Notes: a model not told the origin generated them from the letters alone. Counted from the stretch's first letter, positions 14,009 through 25,074 are shown. The stretch: DNA of 64,000 nt from Ectopseudomonas composti (GCF_900115475.1 NZ_FOWP01000001.1:1-64000), one strand, 5' to 3'. Translations and numbers: made by a program.

Positions 14009-15319
14009 ATGCGAATCAGTATCTTTGGTTTGGGTTATGTAGGTGCTGTTTGTGCCGGCTGTTTGTCGGCACGGGGTCACGACGTGATTGGCGTGGATAT
14101 CTCCGCGAACAAGATCGACCTGATCAATAACGGCAAATCGCCCATCGTTGAACCGGGCCTGGAAGAACTGCTGCAACAGGGGCTGCGTCAGGGTCGCCTG
14201 CGTGGCACCACCGATGTCGCTGCTGCCGTTCTGGAAAGCGATGTGTCGTTCATCTGCGTCGGTACGCCGAGCAAGAAGAACGGCGACCTTGAACTGAACT
14301 ACATCGAAGGCGTGTGCCGCGAGATCGGCATGGCCATGCGCGACAAGAACGAGCGCCACACCGTGGTGGTACGCAGCACCGTGCTGCCGGGCACCGCCAA
14401 GAACGTGGTACTGCCGATTCTCGAAGACTGCTCGGGCAAGAAGGCTGGCGTCGATTTCGGCCTGGCGGTGAACCCCGAGTTCCTTCGCGAAAGCACCGCG
14501 ATCAAGGACTACGACTTCCCGCCGATGACTGTCATCGGTGAGCTGGACACCGCCTCCGGTGACCTGCTGGCCAGCATCTACGAAGAGCTCGACGCGCCGA
14601 TCATCCGCAAGGACATCGAAGTCGCCGAGATGATCAAGTACACCTGCAACGTCTGGCACGCCGCCAAGGTCACCTTCGCCAACGAGATCGGCAACATCGC
14701 CAAGGCAGTCGGCGTCGACGGTCGCGAGGTGATGGACGTGGTCTGCCAGGATCACAAACTCAACCTCTCCAAGTACTACATGAAGCCCGGCTTCGCCTTC
14801 GGCGGCTCCTGCCTGCCCAAGGACGTGCGCGCCCTGAACTACCGCGCCGGCAGCCTGGACGTGGACGCGCCGCTGATCGGCTCGCTGATGCGCAGCAACG
14901 CCGCCCAGGTGCAGAAGGCCTTCGACATCATCGCCAGCCATGACTCGCGCAAGGTCGCCCTGCTCGGCCTGAGCTTCAAGGCCGGCACCGATGACCTGCG
15001 CGAAAGCCCACAGGTGGAACTCGCGGAAATGCTCATCGGCAAGGGCTTCGACCTGAGCATCTACGACCGCAACGTCGAGTACGCCCGCGTCCACGGCGCC
15101 AACAAGGATTACATCGAGTCGAAGATTCCGCACGTTTCCTCGCTGCTCAACAGTGACCTCGAAGACGTGGTGGCCAAGGCCGACATCATCGTCCTGGGCA
15201 ACAGCGACGAGCGCTTCGCCAAGCTCGCCGAACAGGCGCCAAGCGGCAAGCGAGTGATCGACCTGGTCGGTTTCATGCCCCACGCCAGCAACGGCGTGGC
15301 CGAAGGCATCTGCTGGTAA
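14009..15319 (+). CDS. algD: GDP-mannose 6-dehydrogenase AlgD
   Basis: 436 residues, the length of the P. aeruginosa enzyme. It oxidises GDP-mannose with two NAD+ to GDP-mannuronate, the committed step of alginate synthesis in the cytoplasm. Visible motifs are the Rossmann start MRISIFGLGYVGAVCAGCLS, VDISANKIDLINNG, the nucleotide-sugar loop and the catalytic C268 in GFAFGGSCLPKD; the C-terminal domain follows LGLSFKAGTDDLRESP. ATG 14009 is preceded by GACGAGG; 11 in-frame residues upstream are rejected. It is the first gene of the 12-gene alginate operon, under the long AlgU/AlgR-type control region. Confidence 0.98.
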   Translation: MRISIFGLGYVGAVCAGCLSARGHDVIGVDISANKIDLINNGKSPIVEPGLEELLQQGLRQGRLRGTTDVAAAVLESDVSFICVGTPSKKNGDLELNYIEGVCREIGMAMRDKNERHTVVVRSTVLPGTAKNVVLPILEDCSGKKAGVDFGLAVNPEFLRESTAIKDYDFPPMTVIGELDTASGDLLASIYEELDAPIIRKDIEVAEMIKYTCNVWHAAKVTFANEIGNIAKAVGVDGREVMDVVCQDHKLNLSKYYMKPGFAFGGSCLPKDVRALNYRAGSLDVDAPLIGSLMRSNAAQVQKAFDIIASHDSRKVALLGLSFKAGTDDLRESPQVELAEMLIGKGFDLSIYDRNVEYARVHGANKDYIESKIPHVSSLLNSDLEDVVAKADIIVLGNSDERFAKLAEQAPSGKRVIDLVGFMPHASNGVAEGICW

Positions 15320-15329
15320 GGGCCCGAGC

Positions 15330-15358
15330 GTACCTGCACGCCCAGCGCGTGCAGGTAC
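15330..15358 (+). promoter_or_regulatory. Perfect 12-bp hairpin between algD and alg8
   Basis: GTACCTGCACGC (15330-15341) pairs with GCGTGCAGGTAC (15347-15358) around the 5-nt loop CCAGC. It ends two bases before the alg8 Shine-Dalgarno GGAG (15361-15364). There is no U-tract, so it is unlikely to terminate fully; it could protect the algD message or affect alg8 translation. Confidence 0.65.
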
Positions 15359-15370
15359 TCGGAGACGCAT

Positions 15371-16852
15371 ATGGACAAGCTCAAGAACGGCCTCAACCAA
15401 GCCAGCGGCTGGATGCTCTATCTCAGCCTGCTGATGCTGCTGGCACTGGCCCTGCCACGCACGGTGTTCGACCCCGAGTCGCGGGACTTCCTCCTGCTCA
15501 TCGGCATCGTCGGCATCTGGCGCTATTCCATGGGGGCCATGCACTTCGTGCGCGGCTGCCTGTTCCTTTACCTGGTGTACCCCTGGTATCGCCGCAAGGT
15601 TACAAAACTCGGCAAGGACGCCGACCCCTCTCATGTGTATCTGCTGGTCACCAGCTTTCGCATCGAGGCGCTGACCACCGCCATGGTCTACCGCTCGGTG
15701 ATTCGCGAAGCCATAGACTGCGGTTACCCCTGCACGGTGGTGTGCTCAATCGTCGAGCTCTCCGACGAGTTGTTGATCAAGAACCTCTGGGCCCAGGCCG
15801 AGCCGCCGGCGCATGTCAGCCTGGACATCGTACGCATTCCCGGTACCGGCAAGCGCGATGGTCTGGCCCATGGTTTCCGCGCCATTTCCCGGCAGATGCC
15901 GGACCGCGATGCGGTGGTGGCGGTGATCGACGGCGACACCGTGCTCGAAGCAGACGTGGTGAAGAAGACCGTACCCTGGTTCAAGCTCTTCCCCAACGTC
16001 GGCGGGCTGACCACCAACGAGTTCTGCGAGGTACGCGGCAGCTACCTGATGAGCGAGTGGCACAAGCTGCGCTTCGCCCAGCGCCACCTCAACATGTGCT
16101 CGATGGCACTTTCCAAGCGCGTGCTGACCATGACCGGGCGTATGTCGGTGTTCCGCGCCAGCGTGGTGACCGACCCCGAGTTCATCCGCGACGTGGAAAG
16201 CGATCACCTGGAACACTGGCGCCTCGGCCGCTTTCAGTTCCTCACCGGTGACGACAAGTCCAGCTGGTACAGCCTGATGCGCCTGGGCTACGACACCTTC
16301 TACGTGCCGGACGCCGCCATCAACACGGTCGAGCACCCGCCGGAAAAGAGCTTCATCAAGGCCAGCCGCAAGCTGATGTTCCGCTGGTACGGCAACAACC
16401 TGCGGCAGAACTCGCGCGCCCTGCGTCTGGGCATGGGTCGCCTTGGCGCCTTCACCAGCCTGGTGCTGTTCGACCAGCGCGTATCCATGTGGACCTGCCT
16501 GCTGGGCCTATGCGTGGCGATCATCGCCAGCGTCAAGTACAGCCTGATGTACCTGCTGATCTACCTGCTGTGGATCGGCAGCACACGCCTGGTTTTGACA
16601 TTGCTGCTGATGCTCTCCGGGCATCGCATCGGCCCGGCCTACCCGGCGCTGCTCTATTACAACCAGATCGTCGGCGCGCTGGTGAAGATCTACGTGTTCT
16701 TCCGCCTCGACCAGCAATCCTGGACGCGCCAGAACACCAAGCTCAACCGTGGCCTGTCCAGCTTCGCCAACTGGTTCAACAGCTGGTCGTCGCGTGCCAT
16801 GACTTTCTCTGCCGCCTCTGTCTTCATCGCCGCGCTGCTGGCGCTGGTGTGA
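15371..16852 (+). CDS. alg8: Alginate polymerase catalytic subunit Alg8
   Basis: 493 residues; an inner-membrane family 2 glycosyltransferase that polymerises GDP-mannuronate into polymannuronate together with Alg44. N-terminal membrane helices ([26 protein letters not shown]) precede the cytoplasmic domain with DGD at 187-189 and TGDD at 292-295. [11 protein letters not shown] segment and C-terminal helices follow. Only 51 bp separate it from algD, most of it a perfect hairpin. ATG 15371 has GGAG 6 bases upstream. Confidence 0.97.
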   Translation: MDKLKNGLNQASGWMLYLSLLMLLALALPRTVFDPESRDFLLLIGIVGIWRYSMGAMHFVRGCLFLYLVYPWYRRKVTKLGKDADPSHVYLLVTSFRIEALTTAMVYRSVIREAIDCGYPCTVVCSIVELSDELLIKNLWAQAEPPAHVSLDIVRIPGTGKRDGLAHGFRAISRQMPDRDAVVAVIDGDTVLEADVVKKTVPWFKLFPNVGGLTTNEFCEVRGSYLMSEWHKLRFAQRHLNMCSMALSKRVLTMTGRMSVFRASVVTDPEFIRDVESDHLEHWRLGRFQFLTGDDKSSWYSLMRLGYDTFYVPDAAINTVEHPPEKSFIKASRKLMFRWYGNNLRQNSRALRLGMGRLGAFTSLVLFDQRVSMWTCLLGLCVAIIASVKYSLMYLLIYLLWIGSTRLVLTLLLMLSGHRIGPAYPALLYYNQIVGALVKIYVFFRLDQQSWTRQNTKLNRGLSSFANWFNSWSSRAMTFSAASVFIAALLALV

Positions 16853-16878
16853 CCGTACTCGAATAGGAATTAGCCACC

Positions 16879-18042
16879 ATGAACTCCGTCGCCAATCACA
16901 ACGTCGTCCATGAGTCCGAGGCCCAGCGCCAGCATGCCCGCGTCAAGCTGCCAGGGCGTTTGCGCTTCACCAATGCCAAGGGCGAACGCATCGATGCGCG
17001 CCTGCAGGATGTCTCTGCCGGCGGCTTCAGCTTCACCAACGAAAAGACCACGCACAAGGTCGGTGACTTCCATCGCGGCCAACTGCAGTTCCAGCTCGAC
17101 AGCCTGGTGTTGGGCCTGGACGTCGAGTTTCAGGTCAACTCGGTGCAGCCCGAGCACAACCGCATCGGCTGCCAGTTCCATGGCGTCGGCGCCCGCGAGA
17201 CCGCGGCTCTGCGCCACCTGATCAGCAGCCACCTGGCCGGCGAGCTGGTCAACGTCGGCGAGGTGCTGCACATCCTCCAGCGCGACAACTTCACCAAGGC
17301 GCGCAAGAACGGCAGCGGTGGCGGCATGGGTATGTTCGGCCGCTTGCGCGCGGTGACCTTCAGCGGCGCGATCTTCCTTATCGGCCTGGCCGCCTTCGGT
17401 TACATCGGCAAGTCGATCTACGGCCTGTACTTCGTCACGCATGCGCAGTCGGCGCAGATCAGCCTGCCGGCACTGCAGGTGACCATGCCGCGTGAAGGCA
17501 GCGTGCAGAGCCTGGCGCAGCCCGATGGCATCGTCGAGAAAGGCGCACCGATCGCCACCTTCACCACCAGCATGCTGGAAATGCTCAAGGGCCACCTGGG
17601 CGATGACCAGCTCGAGCCGAGCCAGATCGAAGCGCTGTTCGCCCGCGAGATGCAGGGCACCCTGACCAGCCCGTGCAACTGCAAGATCTCCCGTCAGTTG
17701 GTGGCCGACGGCCAGTTCGCCAGCAAGGGCGACGTGATCTTCGAACTGGTGCCACAAGACGGCATCGCCACCGTCGCCGCCAGCTTCCCTTACCGCCATC
17801 TGGAGCAGGCACGCCCCGGCACGCCGGTGACCTTCAAGGTCGCGGGCGAAGACCAGGCACGTCGTGGCGAGATCGTCAGCAGCACGCTGCATGACGGCGG
17901 CCTGAGCTCGGACATCCGCGTGGTGATCCAGCCCGAAGAAACCCTGCCGGCCAGCCTCGCCGGACAACCGGTGGACGTGGTCATCGACCGTGGCCCATCG
18001 CTGAACTGGCTGGTCGATCGCGCCGTCGCGGCAGGTCGATAA
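16879..18042 (+). CDS. alg44: Alginate co-polymerase and c-di-GMP receptor Alg44
   Basis: 387 residues. The N-terminal PilZ domain has R17-x-x-x-R21 (RQHAR) and D44-x-S46-x-x-G (DVSAGG), the c-di-GMP-binding residues at the same numbers as in P. aeruginosa. One transmembrane helix (AIFLIGLAAFGYIGKSIYGLY) leads to a periplasmic membrane-fusion-like domain (SQISRQLVADG-type hairpin region; LVADGQFASKGDVIFELVPQ). c-di-GMP binding is required for polymerisation by Alg8, and the periplasmic part is thought to link to AlgK/AlgX. It lies 26 bp after alg8. Confidence 0.97.
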   Translation: MNSVANHNVVHESEAQRQHARVKLPGRLRFTNAKGERIDARLQDVSAGGFSFTNEKTTHKVGDFHRGQLQFQLDSLVLGLDVEFQVNSVQPEHNRIGCQFHGVGARETAALRHLISSHLAGELVNVGEVLHILQRDNFTKARKNGSGGGMGMFGRLRAVTFSGAIFLIGLAAFGYIGKSIYGLYFVTHAQSAQISLPALQVTMPREGSVQSLAQPDGIVEKGAPIATFTTSMLEMLKGHLGDDQLEPSQIEALFAREMQGTLTSPCNCKISRQLVADGQFASKGDVIFELVPQDGIATVAASFPYRHLEQARPGTPVTFKVAGEDQARRGEIVSSTLHDGGLSSDIRVVIQPEETLPASLAGQPVDVVIDRGPSLNWLVDRAVAAGR

Positions 18043-18052
18043 GGAGATCGCC

Positions 18053-19429
18053 GTGAGCATGCCCCTTCTTCGCCCTGCCCTGCTCGGCCTCGTCGTCAGC
18101 GCCACGCTGGCCGGTTGCGCCGGCCTGCCGGATGAGCGCCTGGCCCGCGAAGCCTTGCAGAGTGGCGACCAGCAGACGGCCGAGTGGCATTTCCGCCAGC
18201 TCGCCGAGATGGGTTACAGCGACGCGCAGATCGGCCTGGCCGATATCTACGCCGCCAATGGCCAGACCCAGGACCTGGACGAGGCCGAGCGCATCTACCG
18301 CCAGGCCCTGGACGGTTCGCCGCGCGCTGAAGCGCGCCTGGGCAAGCTGCTGGCGCGCAAGCCCGGCAGCACTCTGGCGGAGCGCCAGGAGGCCGCCGAG
18401 TTGCTGGAGAGCGCAGCACAGGCTCGCGAGCCCAGCGCGCTGCTGCCGCTGACCGAACTCTACCTGTTCTACCCACAGGACTTTCCCGCCATGAACCTCG
18501 CGCAACGTATCCACGACTGGCGCCAGCAGGGTCTGCCGCAGGCAGAACTGGCGCAGATTCTTCTGTACCGCACCGATGGCACCTACGACCAACACCTGGG
18601 TGAAATCGAGCGCATCTGTCAGGCGCGCCTGGCCAGCAACGACGCCTGCTACGCCGAGTTGGCCACCGTCTACCAGAAGCAGAACCGCGAAGACGACCGC
18701 CAGGCGCTGATCGAGCAACTGCTGGCGGGTTACCGCGCTGGCAGCGTTTCGCCCAACCAGGTCGACTCCGTGGCCCAGGTCCTCAGCGACCCGGAGCTGG
18801 GCCAGCCGCAACCGCAGCTGGCGCAAGACCTGCTCGAAGCCATCGCGCCGAGCTATCCAGCGGCCTGGGTCAGCCTGGCGCGCCTGCTCTATGACTATCC
18901 AGGGCAAGGCGATACCGACACGCTGCTCGGCTACCTGGACAAGGGCCGCGAAGCCGCCCTGCCGCGTGCCGAATTGCTGCTCGGGCGCCTGTATTACGAA
19001 GGCAAGCTGCTGCCGCAGCAGCCGAAGAAGGCCGAAGAACATCTGCGCAAGGCCGCCCCCAGCGAGCCCAGCGCCAATTACTACCTGGGGCAGATCTACC
19101 TGCGCGGCTACCTCGGCGAGGTCTATGCCCAGCAGGCACTTGATCACCTGCTCAGCGCCGCCCGCGCCGGCCAGCTCAGCGCCGACTTCGCTCTGGCGCA
19201 GATGTTCAGCCAGGGCCGTGGGGTCAAACCCAACCCGGTCAACGCCTACGTATTCAGCCAACTGGCCCTGCCACGCAACACGCCGCCGACCCTTGAGCTG
19301 GCGCATGCGGTGGCCGAGAGCCTGACCCCGGCACAACTGGCCGAAGGCCAACGCCTGCTGCGCGAAGAGCGCGATGCCCGCGGCATCGTCCTGCAGCAGC
19401 AGGCCGCCCTGCAGGTCAGCCAGCCATGA
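18053..19429 (+). CDS. algK: Alginate outer-membrane lipoprotein AlgK
   Basis: 458 residues, slightly shorter than in P. aeruginosa (about 475). It has a lipoprotein signal with lipobox LAGC, then Sel1/TPR-like helical repeats ([60 protein letters not shown]). It helps place AlgE in the outer membrane and scaffolds the periplasmic complex. I choose the GTG at 18053 because AAGGAG sits 6-7 bases upstream; the ATG two codons later is spaced too far. The stop overlaps the algE start by ATGA. Confidence 0.95.
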   Translation: MSMPLLRPALLGLVVSATLAGCAGLPDERLAREALQSGDQQTAEWHFRQLAEMGYSDAQIGLADIYAANGQTQDLDEAERIYRQALDGSPRAEARLGKLLARKPGSTLAERQEAAELLESAAQAREPSALLPLTELYLFYPQDFPAMNLAQRIHDWRQQGLPQAELAQILLYRTDGTYDQHLGEIERICQARLASNDACYAELATVYQKQNREDDRQALIEQLLAGYRAGSVSPNQVDSVAQVLSDPELGQPQPQLAQDLLEAIAPSYPAAWVSLARLLYDYPGQGDTDTLLGYLDKGREAALPRAELLLGRLYYEGKLLPQQPKKAEEHLRKAAPSEPSANYYLGQIYLRGYLGEVYAQQALDHLLSAARAGQLSADFALAQMFSQGRGVKPNPVNAYVFSQLALPRNTPPTLELAHAVAESLTPAQLAEGQRLLREERDARGIVLQQQAALQVSQP

Positions 19430-20883
19430 ATAGAGATGCACGCATGCAGTTGAACAAGATCGTTAGTCAGTTGGGTCTGAGTGCCAGCCTGCTGGCCGCC
19501 AGTACGGCCTGGGCGGCGGATGCACCGAAGAACTTCGGCCTGGATGTGAAGATCACCGCGCAATCGGAAGACGACCGCGACCTCGGCACCCGCAGCGGTG
19601 GCGACGTCAACGGTATCGGCCTCGACCTGCGCCCCTGGGCCTACGGCGAGCGCGGCGACTGGAGCGCCTTCGCCATGGGCCAGGCAGTTACCGCCACCGA
19701 CACCATCGAAACCGACCCGCTGCAGGACGATGGTGAAGACAGCTCCCAGAGCAGCGATGCGCGCCAACCGGACAAGAGCTACCTGGCCATGCGCGAGTTC
19801 TGGGTCGACTACGCCGGCCTCACCGCCTACCCGGGCGAGCACCTGCGCGTCGGCCGCCAGCGCCTGCGCAGCGACGACGGTGCTTGGTGGGACACCAACA
19901 TCGAGGCGGTCAACTGGCGCTTCGATACCACTCTGCTGCAAGCCAACGTCGGCGTTGCCGAGCGCTTTTCCGATTACCGTACCGACCTCGACGACCTGGC
20001 ACCCGAAGACGAAGACCGTCAACACTTCTTCGCCGGCCTCGACTACCAGTGGACGCCCGGCCACCGCATCGGCGCCAAGCTGCACCACAGCCGTGACGAC
20101 GGCCGCCTGGCCAATCCTGGCGAGCGTGTCGACGAGCTGAGCAAGCGCTACACCGGCGACCTGACCTGGTTCGGCCTGCACGCCGACGGCGGCTTCTTCG
20201 AGCGCAATTCGCGCAATCGCCTCAACTATTGGGCGCAGCTCACCTGGCTGCAGGGCGACACCGATCAGCTGCAGCAGGAAGTGGTCGGCAACGACCGCAT
20301 CGCCAGCGGTTCGCGCAGCCAGGATGTCGACGCCTGGGCCATGGACCTGGGCCTGCGCTACAGCCTCGACGACAACTGGAAGATCGGCGCCGCCTATGCC
20401 CGAGGTAGCGGCGGTGGCGACGAAGGCAAGTCGCGCCAGTTCATGCAGACCGGCCTGCACAGCAACCGCGCCAATTTCACCGGCGTCGAATCGCGCCTGC
20501 ACCGCTACGGCGAGGCCTTCCGCGGCGAGCTCTCCAACCTGCAGGTGGCCAGTGCCTTCAGCTCCTGGCAGTTGGGCGAGGATTACGACGCCAGCGTCGT
20601 CTATCACCGTTTCTGGCGCGTCGATGGCGACCAGGACGTCGGCGACAGCGGCATCACCGCGCCGCTGGTGGCGGGCGAGAAAGACATCGGCCAGGAAGTC
20701 GACCTAGTGCTGACCCGCTACTTCAAGCAGGGCCTGCTGCCGGCCACCGTCGCCGAACAACTGGATGATCGCTCGGCGCTGGTGCGCCTGCGCGCCGGCG
20801 TGTTCCTGCCAGGCGACGCCTATGGCAGCGGCACCGACTCGGTGATGCACCGCGCCTTCGTCGACTTCATCTGGCGCTTCTGA
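19426..20883 (+). CDS. algE: Alginate outer-membrane export porin AlgE
   Basis: 485 residues. The signal peptide ([15 protein letters not shown]) precedes a beta-barrel that is rich in alternating aromatic strands and ends in Phe (FVDFIWRF), the usual barrel signature. Family stretches include [40 protein letters not shown] and [10 protein letters not shown]. The arginine-rich, electropositive channel exports anionic alginate. The first ATG (19426) overlaps algK; a second ATG at residue 7 is also possible. It is followed 11 bp later by algG. Confidence 0.96.
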   Translation: MNRDARMQLNKIVSQLGLSASLLAASTAWAADAPKNFGLDVKITAQSEDDRDLGTRSGGDVNGIGLDLRPWAYGERGDWSAFAMGQAVTATDTIETDPLQDDGEDSSQSSDARQPDKSYLAMREFWVDYAGLTAYPGEHLRVGRQRLRSDDGAWWDTNIEAVNWRFDTTLLQANVGVAERFSDYRTDLDDLAPEDEDRQHFFAGLDYQWTPGHRIGAKLHHSRDDGRLANPGERVDELSKRYTGDLTWFGLHADGGFFERNSRNRLNYWAQLTWLQGDTDQLQQEVVGNDRIASGSRSQDVDAWAMDLGLRYSLDDNWKIGAAYARGSGGGDEGKSRQFMQTGLHSNRANFTGVESRLHRYGEAFRGELSNLQVASAFSSWQLGEDYDASVVYHRFWRVDGDQDVGDSGITAPLVAGEKDIGQEVDLVLTRYFKQGLLPATVAEQLDDRSALVRLRAGVFLPGDAYGSGTDSVMHRAFVDFIWRF

Positions 20884-20894
20884 GGGATCGGATC

Positions 20895-22430
20895 ATGCAA
20901 CCCAACGGCTTAGCCCTACCCCTGCTGCTCAGCGCACTGTGCCTCACCGCGCCCCTGGCTCAGGCCAACCCCGAGCAGCACCAGTTCGACTATCGCGTGC
21001 GCAGTGCACCGGCCGACGAACTACACATGGAAGCGCCAAAACTGCCTGACCTGTCCGGCTACACCAAGGAAGCCGTGCTGGCCAAGATTCCGCGTGAAAA
21101 ACGCGGCCAGGTGGTGGTACGGCGCATGCTGCGCCAGGACGCGCTGAAGGACTTCACCGGCGGCAACGAACGCCTGCGCGAATGGATCAAGCGCCAGCAA
21201 GGCATGCCCCAGGCAATCTTCATCGAAGGTGGCCTGGTCACCGCGCAGGACATCGCCAAAGCGCTGCCCGACAGCCAGTTCGCCGAGCAGGCGCCAGGTG
21301 TATACCTCGCCCGCCTGCCCATCGTCGTCGCCGAAGGCGCGGCGCTGCACGTCGGCAAGGAAACCCGCGAACTGCGCCTGTCGCAAGAACGCGGCTCGTT
21401 CCTGGTCAACGATGGCCTGATGTTTCTCACCGATACCCGCGTCACCGCCTGGCGCGAGGCCGACAACGGCCCGGCGACCATGCGCGACAACGGCAAGGAA
21501 TTCCGCCCGTTCCTGGTGTCCTGGGGCGGCAGCGAGCTGTACATCGCAGGTAGCGTGCTGACCAGCCTGGGCTACAACAACTCCAAGTCCTACGGTGTGT
21601 CGATCACCCAGTACACGCCGAACATGCACGAGCGCCTGCAACGTGAAGAACCGACCGGCTGGCTGATCGACTCCGAGTTCGTCGACCACTGGTACGGCTT
21701 CTACTGCTACGAAGCGCAGAACGTGGTGATCAAGGGCAATACCTACCGCGACAACATCGTCTACGGCATCGACCCGCACGACCGCTCGCACGGTCTGATC
21801 ATCGCCGAGAACACCGTGTTCGGGACCAAGAAGAAGCACGGCATCATCATCTCGCGCGAGGTCAACGACAGCTGGATCATCAACAACGAGAGCTACGACA
21901 ACAAGCTCTCCGGCGTGGTCATCGACCGTAACAGCGAACGCAATCTCATCGCCTACAACCGCGTGCACAGCAACCATGCCGACGGCATCACCCTGTACGA
22001 GAGCGGCGACAACCTGCTGTGGGGCAACCAGGTGCTGCGCAACCAGCGCCACGGCATCCGCATCCGCAACAGCGAGAACATCCGACTCTACGACAACCTC
22101 TCGGCGATGAACCAGCTCACTGGCGTGTACGGCCACATCAAGGACTTGTCCGACACCGACCGCGACCTGGGCCTCGACCCGTTCGACACCAAGATCTCGA
22201 TGATCATCGTCGGCGGCACCCTGGCTGGTAACGGCTCCAGCCCGATCAACATCGACTCGCCGCTGTCGGTCGAGTTGTACCGCGTGAAGATGCTCGCGCC
22301 GCGCAAAAGCAGCGGCATCCAGCTCGCCGGCATCCTCGGCGAGAAGCAGGACGAAATCCTTGACCTCATGGTGCGCCAGCGCCTGCCCGTGCTCATCGAT
22401 CCGATCGAGCCCGAGTCGATGACCAACTGA
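20895..22430 (+). CDS. algG: Poly(beta-D-mannuronate) C5-epimerase AlgG
   Basis: 511 residues. It has a signal peptide (LLLSALCLTAPLAQA) and a right-handed beta-helix made of NxIxxN-type coils (GLIIAENTVFGTKKKHGIII; NLIAYNRVHSNHADGITLY). The catalytic DPHD motif is at 293-296, with the histidine corresponding to H319 of P. aeruginosa. It converts mannuronate to guluronate in polymer passing through the periplasm and is part of the protective complex. ATG 20895 has GAGGGATC upstream. It is about 30 residues shorter than the P. aeruginosa protein, mainly at the N-terminus. Confidence 0.97.
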   Translation: MQPNGLALPLLLSALCLTAPLAQANPEQHQFDYRVRSAPADELHMEAPKLPDLSGYTKEAVLAKIPREKRGQVVVRRMLRQDALKDFTGGNERLREWIKRQQGMPQAIFIEGGLVTAQDIAKALPDSQFAEQAPGVYLARLPIVVAEGAALHVGKETRELRLSQERGSFLVNDGLMFLTDTRVTAWREADNGPATMRDNGKEFRPFLVSWGGSELYIAGSVLTSLGYNNSKSYGVSITQYTPNMHERLQREEPTGWLIDSEFVDHWYGFYCYEAQNVVIKGNTYRDNIVYGIDPHDRSHGLIIAENTVFGTKKKHGIIISREVNDSWIINNESYDNKLSGVVIDRNSERNLIAYNRVHSNHADGITLYESGDNLLWGNQVLRNQRHGIRIRNSENIRLYDNLSAMNQLTGVYGHIKDLSDTDRDLGLDPFDTKISMIIVGGTLAGNGSSPINIDSPLSVELYRVKMLAPRKSSGIQLAGILGEKQDEILDLMVRQRLPVLIDPIEPESMTN

Positions 22431-22441
22431 CGAGGCCTCCC

Positions 22442-23872
22442 ATGACCGCATACAAACTGAAAACCCTGGCCCTGGCAGTGACCTGCGCCGCCTTCGGCAG
22501 CACCCTGCAGGCCGAAGAGCGCCAGGCGCCGCACTACCAGGTCGAAGACTGCTGCTCACTGTGCCCGGCGGCGCACGATGCCAGTCGCTACACCACCAAC
22601 TACATGAAGAACTTCATCACCCTGCTCGACGCCGACGAAGGCTGGCTGTTTCGCAGCGTCGAGGACCTGCGCACCGAGTTCGGCACCAGCGAGGTCGGCT
22701 ACCAGCGCCTCAAGGAGCTGCGCGACGGCCTCAAGCAGCGCGGCGTGGAACTGGTGGTGGTCTATCAACCGACCCGTGGCCTGGTCAATCGCAACAAGCT
22801 GCGCGCGGCCGAATATGAGCGCTTCGACTACGACAAGGCACTGCGCAACTATCGCCAGGCACTGACGCGCTTCGAACAGCTGGGCATCTGGGTACCGGAC
22901 CTGACCCCGCTGACCGACGAGAACAGCGACCAGGAGTTCTACTTCCGCCGTGACCAGCACTGGACGCCCTATGGCGCCGAGCGTACCGCGCGCCTGGTGG
23001 CTGAGACGGTCAAGCGCATTCCCGGTTTCAGCGACCTGCCGCAGAAGGAGTTCGTCACCGAGCGCATCGGCCTGATGGGCAAGACCGGCACCATGCAGAA
23101 CGTCGCCAGCCAGCTGTGCGGCACCGGTTATGCGGTGCAGTACGTCGACCAGTTCGTCACCGAGCCGAAGGACGCCAGCAACGGCGATGCGCTGTTCGGC
23201 GACGAGAGCAGCCCGAAGATCACTCTGGTCGGCACCAGCCACAGTGGCAAGAACTACAACTTCGGCGGTTTCCTCGAACAGTACCTGGGCACCGACGTGC
23301 TCAACGCCGCGTTCCCCGGCGGCGGCCTGGAAGGCGCCATGCTCGAGTACCTGGGCAGCGAGTCGTTCCAGAACGATCCGCCGAAGGTCCTCATCTGGGA
23401 ATTCTCGCCGCTCTACGACCTGGCCTCGGACAAGATCCACCGCCAGTTGATGGCCACCCTGAACAACGGCTGCAGCGGGCAGACCGAGTTGCTCAGCAGC
23501 GAGAAACGTCTGCGCCCGGGCAGCAACGAAGTGCTGGTCAACGGCGAGAACAAGCTGCTGACCCTGGCCGGCAACCGCCACCAACTCGATCTGCGTTTCA
23601 GCGATCCATCGGTCAAGCGTGTCGACGCCACCATCTGGTACCTCAACGGCCGCCGTGAGCAGCTCAAGCTGGAGAAACCCAACACCGTCGACACCGACGG
23701 GCGTTTCGCCGTCGAGCTGCGCAACGAGCCGGGCTGGGGTGAGCAGAACTTCTTCGCCCTGGAAATCCAGAAGCCCGAAGACAGCGCCGACGACCTGAAA
23801 GTCCAAGCCAGCCTGTGCCAACGCCCTGACGGGCCTGGCCAGCAGGTCGCGCAGCACCGCGCGAACGACTGA
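22442..23872 (+). CDS. algX: Alginate O-acetyltransferase AlgX
   Basis: 476 residues, periplasmic. The SGNH-hydrolase-like domain contains D171-x-H173 ([10 protein letters not shown]) and the nucleophile S266 ([10 protein letters not shown]), matching D174/H176/S269 of P. aeruginosa. A C-terminal carbohydrate-binding module begins around residue 345 ([13 protein letters not shown]). The signal peptide is [18 protein letters not shown]. It performs the final acetyl transfer to mannuronate and joins the AlgK-AlgX scaffold. The gene begins 11 bp after algG and ends 10 bp before algL. Confidence 0.97.
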   Translation: MTAYKLKTLALAVTCAAFGSTLQAEERQAPHYQVEDCCSLCPAAHDASRYTTNYMKNFITLLDADEGWLFRSVEDLRTEFGTSEVGYQRLKELRDGLKQRGVELVVVYQPTRGLVNRNKLRAAEYERFDYDKALRNYRQALTRFEQLGIWVPDLTPLTDENSDQEFYFRRDQHWTPYGAERTARLVAETVKRIPGFSDLPQKEFVTERIGLMGKTGTMQNVASQLCGTGYAVQYVDQFVTEPKDASNGDALFGDESSPKITLVGTSHSGKNYNFGGFLEQYLGTDVLNAAFPGGGLEGAMLEYLGSESFQNDPPKVLIWEFSPLYDLASDKIHRQLMATLNNGCSGQTELLSSEKRLRPGSNEVLVNGENKLLTLAGNRHQLDLRFSDPSVKRVDATIWYLNGRREQLKLEKPNTVDTDGRFAVELRNEPGWGEQNFFALEIQKPEDSADDLKVQASLCQRPDGPGQQVAQHRAND

Positions 23873-23882
23873 GGAGGCCACC

Positions 23883-24956
23883 ATGCCCATACGACTCGCC
23901 CCCTTCACCCTCGCGGCGCTGCTGCTCAGCGCCCCGGCCTTCGCCGAGCTGCAACCACCGGCGGGCTACTACGCCGCCGTGGGCCAGCGTGACGGCAAGG
24001 CACCCACCTGCCCGACGGTGCCGCAGCCGTACACCGGCGAGCTGCAGTTCACCAGCAAGTACGAGGGTTCCGACAAGGCACGCGCCACCCTCAATCGCCA
24101 GGCGGAAAAGAACTTCCGCGAGCAGACCTCGCCCATCACCCGCCTGGAGAAGGAAGCCGGACGGATGATCACCGGCTACATGCGCACCGGTCAGCCGCAG
24201 CGTCTGGAATGCGCCATCGAATGGCTCGACCAGTGGGCCAGCGCCGATGCGCTGGAGTCCGAGCAGTTCAACCACACCGGCAAATCGATGCGCAAATGGG
24301 CGCTCGGCAGCCTGGCCGGTGCCTGGCTGCGCCTGAAGTTCTCCGAATCGCAGCCACTGGCCGCCTACCCGCAGCAGAGCGCACGCATCGAGGCCTGGTT
24401 CACCCGCCTGGCCGAGCACACGGTGCGCGAGTGGAGCGACCTGCCGTTGCGCAAGATCAACAACCACAGCTACTGGGCCGCCTGGTCAGTGATGGCGGTG
24501 GCGGTGATCGATGATCGTCGCGACCTGTTCGACTGGTCCGTCAGCCAGTTCCGCATCGCCGCCAATCAGGTCGACGACGAGGGTTATCTGGCCAACGAGA
24601 TACGCCGCAACCAGCGTGCCCTGGCCTATCACAACTACGCCCTGCCGCCGCTGGCGATGATCGCCGCGTTCGCCGAGGCCAACGAGGTCGACCTACGTGG
24701 CGAGAACCATGGCGCTCTGCAGCGCCTGGCCGAGCGCGTACTGCAAGGCGCACACGACCCGGCTGAGTTCGCCCAACGCGCGGGCGCCAAGCAGGACATG
24801 AGCGAGCTGCGCAAGGACTTCAAGTACGCCTGGCTCGCGCCCTACTGCAGCCTCTACGCCTGCAGCGAACAGACCCGCGAACTGAACCAGGAGATGGGGC
24901 CGTTCAATAGCTTCCGCCTCGGTGGCGAGGTGACCCAGGTGTTCGAAAAACCGTAG
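23883..24956 (+). CDS. algL: Periplasmic alginate lyase AlgL
   Basis: 357 residues. Signal peptide [21 protein letters not shown], then an alpha/alpha-barrel of polysaccharide lyase family 5 with the active-site [11 protein letters not shown] (H195, corresponding to H202 of P. aeruginosa). It cleaves stray polymannuronate in the periplasm and is needed to keep that space clear. The TAG stop is formed by the first bases of a GTAGGAGCGG repeat (24953-25001), so the C-terminus (VFEKP) may have been trimmed when the repeat inserted. Next gene is 118 bp away, the first large gap since alg8. Confidence 0.96.
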   Translation: MPIRLAPFTLAALLLSAPAFAELQPPAGYYAAVGQRDGKAPTCPTVPQPYTGELQFTSKYEGSDKARATLNRQAEKNFREQTSPITRLEKEAGRMITGYMRTGQPQRLECAIEWLDQWASADALESEQFNHTGKSMRKWALGSLAGAWLRLKFSESQPLAAYPQQSARIEAWFTRLAEHTVREWSDLPLRKINNHSYWAAWSVMAVAVIDDRRDLFDWSVSQFRIAANQVDDEGYLANEIRRNQRALAYHNYALPPLAMIAAFAEANEVDLRGENHGALQRLAERVLQGAHDPAEFAQRAGAKQDMSELRKDFKYAWLAPYCSLYACSEQTRELNQEMGPFNSFRLGGEVTQVFEKP

Positions 24957-25001
24957 GAGCGGCTTTAGCCGCGATTTTCGCGGATGAGTAGGCTCCTACG
25001 G
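24953..25001. repeat. REP pair inside the alginate operon (algL-algI gap)
   Basis: GTAGGAGCGGCTTTAGCCGCGA is followed by a shorter inverse GGCTCCTACGG. The leading GTAG provides the algL stop. The gap otherwise shows a GC-rich CGGGGGGAAAGGGGGGCGC run before algI. It probably forms a stable RNA hairpin in the operon message. Confidence 0.75.
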
Positions 25002-25074
25002 GACGTAGCAAAACAAACCCTCCGCTCGCGGGGGGAAAGGGGGGCGCTGCCCCAGCTGTTCACGGAGAAGCAGG

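Noticed and set aside
13925..15634. 569-residue minus-strand frame opposite algD and the algD leader
   Set aside because: Antisense of algD; His/Val/Ala-rich composition without domains, and it crosses the algD promoter region.
21021..22559. 512-residue minus-strand frame opposite algG
   Set aside because: Antisense to algG, whose beta-helix and DPHD motif are clear; composition typical of reversed high-G+C codons.
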